From Lachnospiraceae bacterium (GTDB lineage: Bacteria > Bacillota_A > Clostridia > Lachnospirales > Lachnospiraceae), in NCBI GenBank assembly GCA_009911175.1, contig QXWX01000013.1:1-64000 (forward strand): 64,000 nucleotides of DNA, in the 5' to 3' direction. The position numbers and the translations under genes were made by a program. Below the pieces are notes generated by a model, which ran no database searches, was not told where the DNA came from, and saw only the letters and a program-made list of their open reading frames with translations. This document shows, one piece after another, positions 54,256 to 62,860 of this stretch. How positions within the stretch are numbered: position 1 is the first letter of the stretch; the number at the start of each line of letters is the position of its first letter.

Positions 54256-54858
54256 TTACGTTTCGTTGGTGTTCACCTCTGGACCGTACATCTCTCTGAG
54301 CAGCCAGGCAGGCGTACAGCTCCAGGCATGACAGTAACTGTTGATGCATGCAGAACCGTAAGGGCTTTCTTCTTCATTTTCCGGATTATAAAGTTCCCAG
54401 AAGGTATCTGCTCCTGCACAGATCATTCCTCCCCAGTAGCATTTCAAATGCTGCATTGCTTTTTGGAGTTCACCTGATAAAAGAAGAGCCTGTACATAAA
54501 AGTGATGCATATAAGGAGTTACCATGAGGATAGGGCAATCGGATACCCTGTCCAGCAGTTCTGCGGCCTCTTGTCCCTGGATTACCTCTGCCAGGATCAT
54601 CCATATCTGGCTGGAGGTGGATACCTGACGTGTCTGGCCGCTGGTAAAGACCTGCCGGCTGCTGTCCCAAAATGTTTTTTTCGCAGCAGAAAACATTCTT
54701 TCTTTTCTTTCTGAACACACTGCTTCCAGATTCTTATTGCGGATCAGCATACATAATTTTTTGCCATATTCCAGGCAGGATACAGGAGTCTCTTTTACAT
54801 AATACAGGCTTGGAATCAATGCCTGAGCTTTTCGGATATAGTTTTCATTTTTGATCAT
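54256..54858 (-). pseudogene. C-terminal fragment of an alpha-L-rhamnosidase (GH78)
   Basis: The 200-residue frame matches the end of GH78 enzymes: FWDSSRQVFTSGQTRQVSTSSQ, then AMQHLKCYWGGMICAGADTFWELY and NSYCHAWSCTPAWLL. Full-length rhamnosidases exceed 700 residues, so most of the barrel and the N-terminal beta domains are missing. No ribosome site precedes the first Met (54858). The 117 bp between it and the MITE hold no gene. It is a gene tail left by deletion. Confidence 0.75.
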
Positions 54859-54960
54859 TTTTGCCTGTTCTAGGGTTCAATTTGCTGCCATAAGATATCC
54901 TCATCTTTCTTCCAAAGATTATTTATGTGAAGCTGCCTACACATTTATACTTACCTGAAA

Positions 54961-56310
54961 TTATTCAAGCATCTGCAGAAGATGTGCAATTTCCTGTTCT
55001 GTCATTGTGGGATCAGTCCGCTTCAGCGTTTCAAGTGTCATCAAAGATCCCATCGAAATTGCTTTCAGAGGATCGGCCTCCTTTGTCATTTCCAGAAAGC
55101 GGAGAGAGACTGGATGATTTTTAAATGCTTTCTCCAGCTTTTCATACATTCCTTCGATGCGGATCAGGTCTCCGATATTATGTTCTTTTCCAATATCTAA
55201 AAGGATTTCCTGCAATTCTGCAGTCTCCCGAAGCCGGATATCCTGCATGGAGCTTCCGATCGTGATCTCGTATGCTCCGCTTTCCGGCTGCCATTGCCGG
55301 GAATCGGCATGATAGCGCATAAATGCTTTCGGATCCAGGAAGATCTCATATTGCAGCATTCCCTGTTCAATGATCTTCAGATTTTTCTGCAGAAAATGAT
55401 ATAAAAAGCAGCCGACCAGCAGGCCTGCACCTAGAAGAAGGAGGGCGGCAGCAGCAATACGGGGGATGACCTGATCTGCCTCTTTTAAGATCACGGAATA
55501 GGGAATCATGCACAAAATGTTCCAGCCTAACCGGTGCGTTCGGACAGTGACTGTCAGATATTCCTCATTATTGATTTTACGCATGGCTGAATAAATATAG
55601 TATCTGCCGTCTTTATAAGACAGGTAGGGTTTGAGCGCCTGTTCCGTCATCTGCAGATGGTTATTCTTATAAATCTCTCCTTCCTTTCCGCAAATCATGG
55701 TATTTTGATTGGATACATAAATATTTTTATCCTCACGCAGATCAAAGAATGCATCGGCAATCACAAAGACTGCTGTTCCGACCGACCGGGAACCAGGCTT
55801 CTGTTTGGTATCAGCCACCTGGCGCACAAAATATACCCGTCCGTCCTTTTTGACCCATTTGATCGGAACAGCGGATGTCACCTGACTGCGGAGTTCGGCC
55901 ATGATATCTCTGACCTGGCCGGCTGTGATTTTTTGATCGGCCGGCGCCTGGTCGTAGTAATAGATTTCTTTTTCTCCAGTTTCCAGGATTACTATGTCCG
56001 CATACTTATATAAGGCAGTCATCGACAGAAAACTGCCGGAAAGGTCTAACTGATCGCGGGAATATTTCCAGGGACTTTTTTCAGGTTCCTTTTTTCTGGT
56101 CAGCAGATTTTGGATTTCCGGTCTGCTGACAAAGGAATAGGTGCTGTCCTGAAAATCCTGGATACTTTCTTCCACCCGCACACTCACTTGTTTCAGCAGG
56201 CTGGGGGCGGAATCTTCCGCAATATGTATCAGTGACTCGCGCATGGTCATATAGCTCATGTATCCGATGCCCCCGCTGCAGATGACTGCGACCAGGATCA
56301 GATAAACCAT
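54961..56310 (-). pseudogene. Chimeric frame: membrane sensor N-terminus joined to a GH3 C-terminus
   Basis: The 449-residue frame begins with a membrane helix (LILVAVICSGGIGYMSY), an extracytoplasmic sensor-like domain and a second membrane helix near residue 310 (AAALLLLGAGLLVGCFLYHF). This is the pattern of YesM kinases or membrane AraC regulators. After about residue 335 it switches to LDPKAFMRYHADSRQWQPE and YEITIGSSMQDIRLRE, the fibronectin-III-like end of GH3 beta-glucosidases. A deletion fusing two genes explains this. The frame is open upstream of the first Met, encoding more sensor-like sequence (FFWKKSRDSKIRTKL) without a usable start or ribosome site. It is probably non-functional as either protein. 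Confidence 0.6.
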
Positions 56311-56555
56311 GAGTTTTGTACGGATTTTGGAATCTCTGCTCTTTTTCCAAAAAAAGAGCAGATAAAGAGGACACCTACTACTGATTTTTTCTATATTCTA
56401 ACATACAAATCTGCATTTTGACAGCAGATGTGTAAACAGTCATTTAATACATCATTTTCGGCGATCAGGTAAACTGCATTTACAATTTTCCTTTATGTGC
56501 TAAAATTAGGATAATGATTTTGGGAGAGCGATCTCGGAAGAAGGAGGGGAAGCGA

Positions 56556-57266
56556 ATGTTCAGAGCCGCGGTCTGCGACGACGATCCATGCGTGAGGGAG
56601 GAAGTCAGCCGTATCATAAAAGAATGGAAACCGGAGGTTCGGGTGGACTGCTTTGAGTCCGGCGAAAGCCTGGCAGAGGGATATACGCCTTATCATGCCG
56701 TCTTTCTCGACATTGACATGAAGGGGATGAACGGCATTGAGACCGGGAAATGGATTCGCGGGCGGGATAAGGAAACGAAGATCGTATACCTGACCGCATA
56801 TCAGGATTATGTATCCGGGGCGTTCGGCGTCCATGCCTTCCAATATCTCTTGAAGCCGGTGAAGGAGGCTGAAATCTGCAAAGTGCTGGAGGAGATATTT
56901 TCTTATATACACACACCCGAAAACAAACCCATCCTGGATTTCCAGACTGTGAACGGACTTTTATGCCTGCCGGCGGAGAAAATCTATTATTTTGAATATG
57001 TGAACCGACGGGTGGAGATCGTGACGTCGGATGGAGTGTACGCTATGACAGAAAAAATAGGAAAGGTGGCGAAACGGATGGAAATCTATGGCTTTTCCAT
57101 GCCTCATCAGAGCTTTGCGGTGAATATGCTGCATGTGCAAAATGTTTTGGCCGGCAGGATCCTTCTGGACAACGGCATGGAGATCCCGCTGGCGCAGAAG
57201 CGGCAGAAAGCATGGAAACAGGAGCTGATCGTGTATCTTTCAGGAAGAATGGGAGGGACGTCATGA
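56556..57266 (+). CDS. LytTR family response regulator (AgrA-like)
   Basis: This 236-residue regulator has an N-terminal receiver domain (AAVCDDDPCVREE, phospho-acceptor Asp 52 in FLDIDMKGMNG, KPV near 107) and a C-terminal LytTR DNA-binding domain. LytTR proteins bind direct repeats upstream of bacteriocin, peptide-signalling or virulence genes. GGAGGGG lies 8 nt before ATG 56556, which is preferred to the in-frame 56514. It overlaps the kinase gene by 4 bp. Confidence 0.92.
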   Translation: MFRAAVCDDDPCVREEVSRIIKEWKPEVRVDCFESGESLAEGYTPYHAVFLDIDMKGMNGIETGKWIRGRDKETKIVYLTAYQDYVSGAFGVHAFQYLLKPVKEAEICKVLEEIFSYIHTPENKPILDFQTVNGLLCLPAEKIYYFEYVNRRVEIVTSDGVYAMTEKIGKVAKRMEIYGFSMPHQSFAVNMLHVQNVLAGRILLDNGMEIPLAQKRQKAWKQELIVYLSGRMGGTS

Positions 57267-58522
57267 CAAGTATGATACAGATATTTTTCGGACTGGCCGA
57301 TCTGGCGTCACTGGTGGGCTGTGCCTGGATCATAGTACGTTCCATTCCCTCCGACCGGGAAGAAAGCCGCTGGAAAAAGATTCTTGGCTGGATGGGCTAT
57401 GCAGCAGTCACGGTTTTTGTCCCCATGTTCTGGCGGAATGACACGCTGACTATGGGAGCAGTCTGCCTTTACTATGTTGTGATGGCTAGGCTGCTGTATT
57501 TTCGGGGCAGGCAGGGGATCGCATATCAGATCATCTTCTGCGTTATTCTGCTGGCTACCGAGCTTACAGGCACCTTTGCGGCACGCTATGTCTGGCTGGT
57601 AATGCAGCTGGAAGGGATCGTGGTATACAGTGTCCTGGTGGTGTCACGGGTATTTCTGCTTCTTGTGGGAACTTTGATACTGCGTATGATCATACACAGA
57701 AGGCTGGCGGACGTACAGTATATCAAAATCCACGGGATGGTCATCGTCCCCGTGGCCAGTATGGTACTTTTATTCCTGTATCTGGTGGCAAGCGATATCT
57801 TTCTTGTCAGATACGGATATTACTGGATTGTGATCTATGCCGCACTTTTGCTGGTCATTAATCTGTACTGCCTGTATTTCTGGTATGATGTGGCAAAAAG
57901 CGGAGAATTGAAGCATTCGCTTTTGATGATGCAGCAGCAGAGGGAGCTGACGCTGCAGTATTATGAAGAACTGGAGGAGAATTATAACCGTTCCAGGAAG
58001 ATCATCCACGATATCCGGAACCATCTGCATGTGATCGAGCAAAGCAGCAGGATCGAAGACAGACCTTATATCGAGGATGTGCATGCAATGCTTAATTCTA
58101 TGGGAATGAAATTTTATACGGAAAATCGGATGCTCAATATTGTGCTGAATGATAAGCTGAAAATCTTTTCCCAGGATCAGGTACAGTGCAGCTTAGGTGG
58201 CGTGGGACTGGACTTTATCTCAGATCTGGATATCACCACGATCTTTGCCAATCTCCTGGATAATGCGGCGGAGGAAGGCAGAGGAAAACCAGAGTTCTGG
58301 CTTAGGATCCGTGCAGAACAGATTCAGGATTTTATCCTCGTTAAAATGGAAAATCCCTATGCAGAATGTCCGGCAAATGGAAGATCATCCAAACCAGGAC
58401 ATGAAGGGCTGGGGCTGCAGAATGTCCGGCAGGCACTGGAAAAATACCAGGGGGATATGGAGATACGGAAGGCAGAAGGTTTTTTTTCGGTGACGCTTCT
58501 GTTTGCGGTGCAGGAGGAGTAG
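57263..58522 (+). CDS. GHKL sensor histidine kinase (AgrC-like)
   Basis: This 419-residue kinase has about six N-terminal membrane helices (1-205), a short coiled coil, the phospho-acceptor His 249 in IIHDIRNHLHVIEQ, and a GHKL ATPase domain with ITTIFANLLDNAAEEG and GLGLQNVRQALEKYQGD. This is the layout of peptide-sensing kinases such as AgrC. The start overlaps the regulator stop (ATGA) and has GGGAGGGA in front. No AgrB/AgrD-like genes are visible nearby, so the ligand is unknown. Confidence 0.92.
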   Translation: MTSMIQIFFGLADLASLVGCAWIIVRSIPSDREESRWKKILGWMGYAAVTVFVPMFWRNDTLTMGAVCLYYVVMARLLYFRGRQGIAYQIIFCVILLATELTGTFAARYVWLVMQLEGIVVYSVLVVSRVFLLLVGTLILRMIIHRRLADVQYIKIHGMVIVPVASMVLLFLYLVASDIFLVRYGYYWIVIYAALLLVINLYCLYFWYDVAKSGELKHSLLMMQQQRELTLQYYEELEENYNRSRKIIHDIRNHLHVIEQSSRIEDRPYIEDVHAMLNSMGMKFYTENRMLNIVLNDKLKIFSQDQVQCSLGGVGLDFISDLDITTIFANLLDNAAEEGRGKPEFWLRIRAEQIQDFILVKMENPYAECPANGRSSKPGHEGLGLQNVRQALEKYQGDMEIRKAEGFFSVTLLFAVQEE

Positions 58523-58620
58523 TGCATTGCTGCATTTATATCCGGGCTGACATTGTGCGATATTTCGGAATGCAGAATGTATGGATCACTGTATTTTAGC
58601 TTATACGGGGAGGTCAAAAC

Positions 58621-59085
58621 ATGATGAGCGGTATCATAGAAAGAATGATAGATCTGGCAGGACTGCTGGAGCGGTTGGCAGGGCTGCTGACGGGTCTGTT
58701 CATGGTGATCTGTTTGCTGACAGGCTGTCAGTCTTTGGGAACGGAGCTGCCGGATTCCTTTGATAAAGAAGGGATGGAGGAGAAAGTGCTGTGCGCCATT
58801 GGCTGCTTTAACGAGAAGGATTATCAGAGCATCCTGGATATGGGCTGTACGGAATTTCAGGAGTTTCTGACGGCCGAGGAATTTGCGGAACAATGTGATC
58901 CGATGCTGGACAAACGAGGGGAGTTCCGGGAGATCGTAAAGACCGTTTCCATGGGCTGCAAGAATGAGGAGGGGGAAGCGGAATACGCAGGGTTCATACT
59001 GGTTGCGGATTATGAGGGTGGAAGGATCTGCTTCAATATTACGATCAATCAAAACATGGAACTGATGGAATTTTTAGTTCGATAG
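58621..59085 (+). CDS. Small lipoprotein with DUF3887-like domain
   Basis: This 154-residue protein has a hydrophobic N-terminal segment ending in the lipobox LLTGC (Cys 36), so it is probably anchored to the outer face of the membrane. The mature part (FNEKDYQSILDMGCTEFQEFLTAEEF and later VADYEGGRICFNITINQ) looks like DUF3887, a small NTF2-like domain of unknown role. GGGGAGG precedes the start; ATG 58624 is an equal alternative. It lies between the kinase and the CPBP protease, 99 bp and 19 bp away. Confidence 0.7.
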   Translation: MMSGIIERMIDLAGLLERLAGLLTGLFMVICLLTGCQSLGTELPDSFDKEGMEEKVLCAIGCFNEKDYQSILDMGCTEFQEFLTAEEFAEQCDPMLDKRGEFREIVKTVSMGCKNEEGEAEYAGFILVADYEGGRICFNITINQNMELMEFLVR

Positions 59086-59104
59086 AATCGGGAGGAAAAT
59101 GAGA

Positions 59105-60091
59105 ATGAAATTATCACAGATTGAAAAGAAACAGTTAGGTATTTATGTGCTTATAGCATACGGCATCACATTTTTGATGGGGCTGCCGATGGGGTTGGGC
59201 TGCGATCGGGGACTGGATGTCAGTGTATTCCCCAATGCACAGATGCTGTATCCGGCAGCAGGAGTCATGCTGGCGTATCTGATAACGGAAAAAGGAAAAG
59301 CTGAGCTGCCGAAACGGTTTTTTGTTACATATCTTGCAGTTACGGTACTGATGCTGGCCAGTGCTGTCGGAAGTGTGTTCCTGCCGGATATCGCCTGGAT
59401 GGCAGTCTGCAATCTGATCCTGGTCGGCGGAAGTGTACTGGCGTGGATCATGCTGCTTACGGAAAAGAAGGAAAAGCGGATCGCTTATGGCTTGAAGGGG
59501 AAGGATATAAAAGCATCTGTATTCTGTGTACTGTTGTTCATAGGTCTCTACCTGCTTCGGGCGATTCTTTCCTATGCGGTATCCGGGCAGATATCCGCAG
59601 TGGGAGAGATCGCGGGGAATCCCATGACCTGGATTATGGCAGGATCTCTGATCATCAATTTCTTCCTGGTATTTATCGCCTTTTTCGGGGAGGAATATGG
59701 ATGGCGGTATTATCTGCAGCCGCTGCTGCAGTCCCGCTTTGGAAAGCGATGGGGCGTGATCCTTCTGGGCGTGGCTTGGGGGCTCTGGCATCTGCCGGTG
59801 AACTTCTTCTACTACAGCCCGGGAACCGGTCTGATCAGTGCGGTGGGACAGCAGATCACCTGTATTACGCTGGGGATTTTTTTCGCCTACGCCTATATGA
59901 AAACGGAAAATATCTGGGTGCCGGTGGTTCTGCATTTCCTGAATAATAACCTGGTGCCGATCATAACCGGGACGTACAGCGCAGACATCATCCAGGGACA
60001 GACCATGAACTGGACGGATCTGATACCGATGCTTGTGGTGAATGGGATTTTATTCGGCGGCTTCCTGGCGGCGAAGGAATACCGGGAGTGA
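59105..60091 (+). CDS. CPBP family intramembrane metalloprotease
   Basis: This 328-residue protein of the CAAX protease/bacteriocin-processing (Abi) family has about eight membrane helices. The three motifs are visible: EEYGWR (196-201), LWGLWHLPVNFF and VVLHFLNNN. These form the Glu/His active site within the membrane. In Gram-positive bacteria such proteins process peptides or confer immunity to bacteriocins, often beside LytTR two-component genes, as here. ATG 59105 is preferred because GGAGG lies 9 nt upstream, against 3 nt for ATG 59099. Confidence 0.9.
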   Translation: MKLSQIEKKQLGIYVLIAYGITFLMGLPMGLGCDRGLDVSVFPNAQMLYPAAGVMLAYLITEKGKAELPKRFFVTYLAVTVLMLASAVGSVFLPDIAWMAVCNLILVGGSVLAWIMLLTEKKEKRIAYGLKGKDIKASVFCVLLFIGLYLLRAILSYAVSGQISAVGEIAGNPMTWIMAGSLIINFFLVFIAFFGEEYGWRYYLQPLLQSRFGKRWGVILLGVAWGLWHLPVNFFYYSPGTGLISAVGQQITCITLGIFFAYAYMKTENIWVPVVLHFLNNNLVPIITGTYSADIIQGQTMNWTDLIPMLVVNGILFGGFLAAKEYRE

Positions 60092-60246
60092 AATTTGTCC
60101 AACCGCACTGCTGGGAATTTGTTTGTTTCGCAGATTTACAGATCCATATGCAATTTATGTGGAAACTGCCTTTATGATTTTGGGAAATGCTGTATGTCCG
60201 CAGTATATTGCGGGTATACAGCTATTTCCCATATGTCCGTTCTGTT

Positions 60247-60600
60247 TTACTTTAATAGCCATTGATATTTCCTGCACTGCTGTAAGAGTATATCATAGAC
60301 TCTATGCCTGATATCCTCCGGATATATCTGCTCCTGATTCAGCAAGTCCTGGATTTCTTTTTCACCGAAGGAGAAAAAGAGGGCTTCCCCATACAATTTT
60401 TCGGCAGTATCCAATTGCTCTTCAAAAGAACTGCAAAATGTCTTTGCGGCCGCATGGGGAATCAGTTCGATGATATCCTGCCCCAAAGGATAATCCATGG
60501 CTGTATCGGCCAGCAGAGACGCTCCCTGGTCGAAAAACGGGCAATAATCATATCCGAACGGCTGGGAGATTTCCCCGTCGTTTTTTTATTCTTATCCAAA
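60247..60600 (-). pseudogene. C-terminal remnant of a HipA-like kinase
   Basis: The frame reads YCPFFDQGASLLADTAMDYPLGQD, then AKTFCSSFEEQLDTAEKLYG and ends RVYDILLQQCRKYQWLLK. This pattern is that of the C-terminal lobe of HipA/CtkA-like Ser/Thr kinases in Lachnospiraceae, where FAPIFDNGASLLSDT is typical. The catalytic half is missing. Upstream the match continues (VLDKN) only after a one-base shift at a run of seven A near 60581-60587. No hipB antitoxin is seen. The 155 bp from 60092 show nothing recognisable. Confidence 0.55.
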
Positions 60601-60735
60601 ACTGTCAAAAATTTTGAAACACAGAAAATATGTGAAAAATAAACAAAAATAGATCTTGAAAGTAAAGAATACACGATTAAACACAGAAAAGAAATTGTAA
60701 TATATGCTGAAAATCTTTGAAACGCAGAAAACAAA

Positions 60736-60764
60736 TTGACAAAAACAAAGATTAGGAGTACTAT
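60736..60764 (+). promoter_or_regulatory. Sigma-A promoter of the dehydrogenase-epimerase-MFS operon
   Basis: TTGACA (60736-60741), 17 bp, TACTAT (60759-60764), about 108 bp upstream of the first gene. Confidence 0.75.
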
Positions 60765-60786
60765 ATAGGTACATCAAGTAACAACG

Positions 60787-60800
60787 TTTCCGGCCGGAAA
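60787..60800. promoter_or_regulatory. Palindromic operator candidate
   Basis: TTTCCGGCCGGAAA is a perfect 14-bp palindrome about 20 bp downstream of the -10 box, extended by CG on the left and ACG on the right. Centred CG and position suggest a LacI-type repressor site. No LacI gene lies within the window. Confidence 0.5.
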
Positions 60801-60871
60801 ACGGAAGATGCGAGAAGCAAATAAAAAGCGAAAGTGGAACTTATTTTTTCAGGAAAGAAAAGGAGAAGAAC

Positions 60872-61948
60872 ATGAAAGCATTAGCAAGATTTGGAAAAGA
60901 ATTTGGAGGCTATCGGATGATCGACGTACCGGAACCAACATGCGGCCCCGAGGACATTATCATTGAGATCAAGGCGGCAGCGATCTGCGGAGCCGATATG
61001 AAGCACTACAAGGTGGACAATGGCTCTGACGAATTCAATTCCATCCGCGGCCATGAATTTGCCGGAGAGATCGTAAAGGTAGGCGAGCTGGTGAAGGACT
61101 GGAAGGTAGGACAACGTGTCGTATCGGACAACAGTGCTCATGTATGCGGTGTCTGCCCGGCCTGCGAACAGGGAGATTTCCTCTGCTGCGAGAACAAGGT
61201 AAACCTTGGACTGGACAACAACACATGGGGCGGCGGTTTTTCCAAATACTGCAAGGTTCCAGGCGAGATCCTGAGAATCCACAAGCACGCAATCTGGGAA
61301 ATCCCGGAAAATGTAAAATACGAGGAAGCCGCAGTGCTTGACCCGATCTGCAACTCCTACAAGGCAATCGCACAGCAGGCGCATCTCCTTCCGGGACAGG
61401 ACGTAGTCGTATTTGGAACAGGCCCCTTAGGACTCTTCGCAGTACAGGTGGCAAGGATCATGGGCGCTGTGAACATCGTGATGGTCGGTCTGGAAGAAGA
61501 CACAAAGGTTCGTTTCGGTGTGGCTAAGGAACTGGGCGCTACCCATGTAGTAAACGGCTCCAAGGAAGATGTGGTAAAGAGATGTACCGAGATCTGCGGA
61601 AGAGACAATCTTGGCCTGGTTGTAGAGTGCTCCGGCGCAAACATCGCCCTGAAGCAGGCCATTGAGATGCTCCGTCCGAACGGAGAAGTGGTCCGCGTAG
61701 GTATGGGCTTCAAGCCGCTGGAATTTTCCATCAACGACATTACTTCCTGGAACAAGAGCATCATCGGACATATGGCATATGATTCCACTTCCTGGAGAAA
61801 CGCGATCCGCCTTCTGGAAGCCGGCCAGATCAAGGTACAGCCGATGATCACACACAGGCTCGGGCTGTCAGAGTGGGAAAAAGGATTTGAACTGATGGCA
61901 AATAAAGAAGCGATCAAGGTCATCTTCCACTATGATTTTGAAGACTGA
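60872..61948 (+). CDS. Zinc-binding sugar/polyol dehydrogenase
   Basis: This 358-residue MDR dehydrogenase has catalytic zinc Cys 39 in AAICGADMKHY, GHEFAGEI, and structural zinc cysteines in HVCGVCPACEQGDFLCC. The Rossmann segment is VVVFGTGPLGLFAVQVA. It opens an operon with an epimerase of the allulose-6-phosphate type and an MFS transporter, so oxidation of a sugar, polyol or their phosphate is likely; the exact substrate is unknown. AAAGGAGAAG precedes ATG 60872. Confidence 0.9.
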   Translation: MKALARFGKEFGGYRMIDVPEPTCGPEDIIIEIKAAAICGADMKHYKVDNGSDEFNSIRGHEFAGEIVKVGELVKDWKVGQRVVSDNSAHVCGVCPACEQGDFLCCENKVNLGLDNNTWGGGFSKYCKVPGEILRIHKHAIWEIPENVKYEEAAVLDPICNSYKAIAQQAHLLPGQDVVVFGTGPLGLFAVQVARIMGAVNIVMVGLEEDTKVRFGVAKELGATHVVNGSKEDVVKRCTEICGRDNLGLVVECSGANIALKQAIEMLRPNGEVVRVGMGFKPLEFSINDITSWNKSIIGHMAYDSTSWRNAIRLLEAGQIKVQPMITHRLGLSEWEKGFELMANKEAIKVIFHYDFED

Positions 61949-62050
61949 TCCCTGAGAACCGATATACATAGACATGGCCGCAGGTAAGCCGGTATTTGGC
62001 TCCCTCCTCTCAAATACTTTATCTGCGGCCGCCAAAAGAGGAATACAAAA

Positions 62051-62746
62051 ATGGAAAAAAAGCTATTGCTGGCGCCATCCATGGGATGCTGCGACCTGTA
62101 CGATTTTGAGAACCAGGTACGGTTCATTGATGAACATGCGGATTTTCTCCACATTGACATCAAGGACGGCAATTATGTAAAAACCTTCGGCGTAGGCCCG
62201 GACTTCATGACAGTCCTGAAAAAGGTCGTGAAAACGCCTATGGATGCACATCTGATGATCCGGCATCCCCAGGAATACATCGAAGCCTGTGCCGAGGCCG
62301 GCGCGGAGTATATCACACCTCATACGGACTGCATCGAGAGCGATGCCTTTGTCACACTGAACAAGATCATTTCCCTTGGATGTAAGGCAGGCATCGCCAT
62401 GAATCCGGCTGCGTCCCTGGAAGGGATACGCCATTACCTGCCGCTGCTGTCCAAAGTAACGATCATGATCGTGGACGCTGGTTATGCAGGACAAAAAGTG
62501 ATCACTCAGATGTACGACAAGATCCGTACCCTGGTGCAGTGGAGAGAAGAAATGGGACTGGATTTCCTGATTGAAGCGGACGGCTCCATGAATGCAGGCG
62601 TATACCGCCCCCTGTATGAGGCCGGGGCAGACGTGGTCGTGTTAGGCCCGCCGGCGCTGTGGAACAAGGACAAGGATATCCGGAAAGCGTGGGAAATCAT
62701 GGAAAAGGAAGTGGAAGCGGAGCTTTCCTCCTGTACCAGATCCTGA
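62051..62746 (+). CDS. Ribulose-phosphate/allulose-6-phosphate 3-epimerase family enzyme
   Basis: This 231-residue TIM-barrel epimerase is of the RPE superfamily. Features are LLAPSMGCCDLYDFENQVRF, metal ligands in HIDIKDG and DAHLMI, the VDAGYAGQKVI loop and the C-terminal Asp in EADGSM. It lacks the AVLSAD/GxxGQ details of housekeeping Rpe and is closer to AlsE (D-allulose-6-phosphate epimerase). AGAGGA lies 9 nt before the start. The 102-bp gap after the dehydrogenase contains an inverted repeat GGCCGCAG/CTGCGGCC (from 61976), possibly an mRNA processing or attenuation hairpin. Confidence 0.85.
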   Translation: MEKKLLLAPSMGCCDLYDFENQVRFIDEHADFLHIDIKDGNYVKTFGVGPDFMTVLKKVVKTPMDAHLMIRHPQEYIEACAEAGAEYITPHTDCIESDAFVTLNKIISLGCKAGIAMNPAASLEGIRHYLPLLSKVTIMIVDAGYAGQKVITQMYDKIRTLVQWREEMGLDFLIEADGSMNAGVYRPLYEAGADVVVLGPPALWNKDKDIRKAWEIMEKEVEAELSSCTRS

Positions 62747-62860
62747 AAAATAGAGTGCTTACGCGGAAGCTTGGGAAGCAGGCTTCGGGTATGCAGGCTG
62801 TAAAAATACCATCTGAGAATACAGTTATAAAAAGGATGAGAAAGAAAGGAAAAAAGAATT

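Noticed and set aside
61974..62180. Short frame between the dehydrogenase and the epimerase
   Set aside because: It overlaps the epimerase start in another frame and has no ribosome site or domain.
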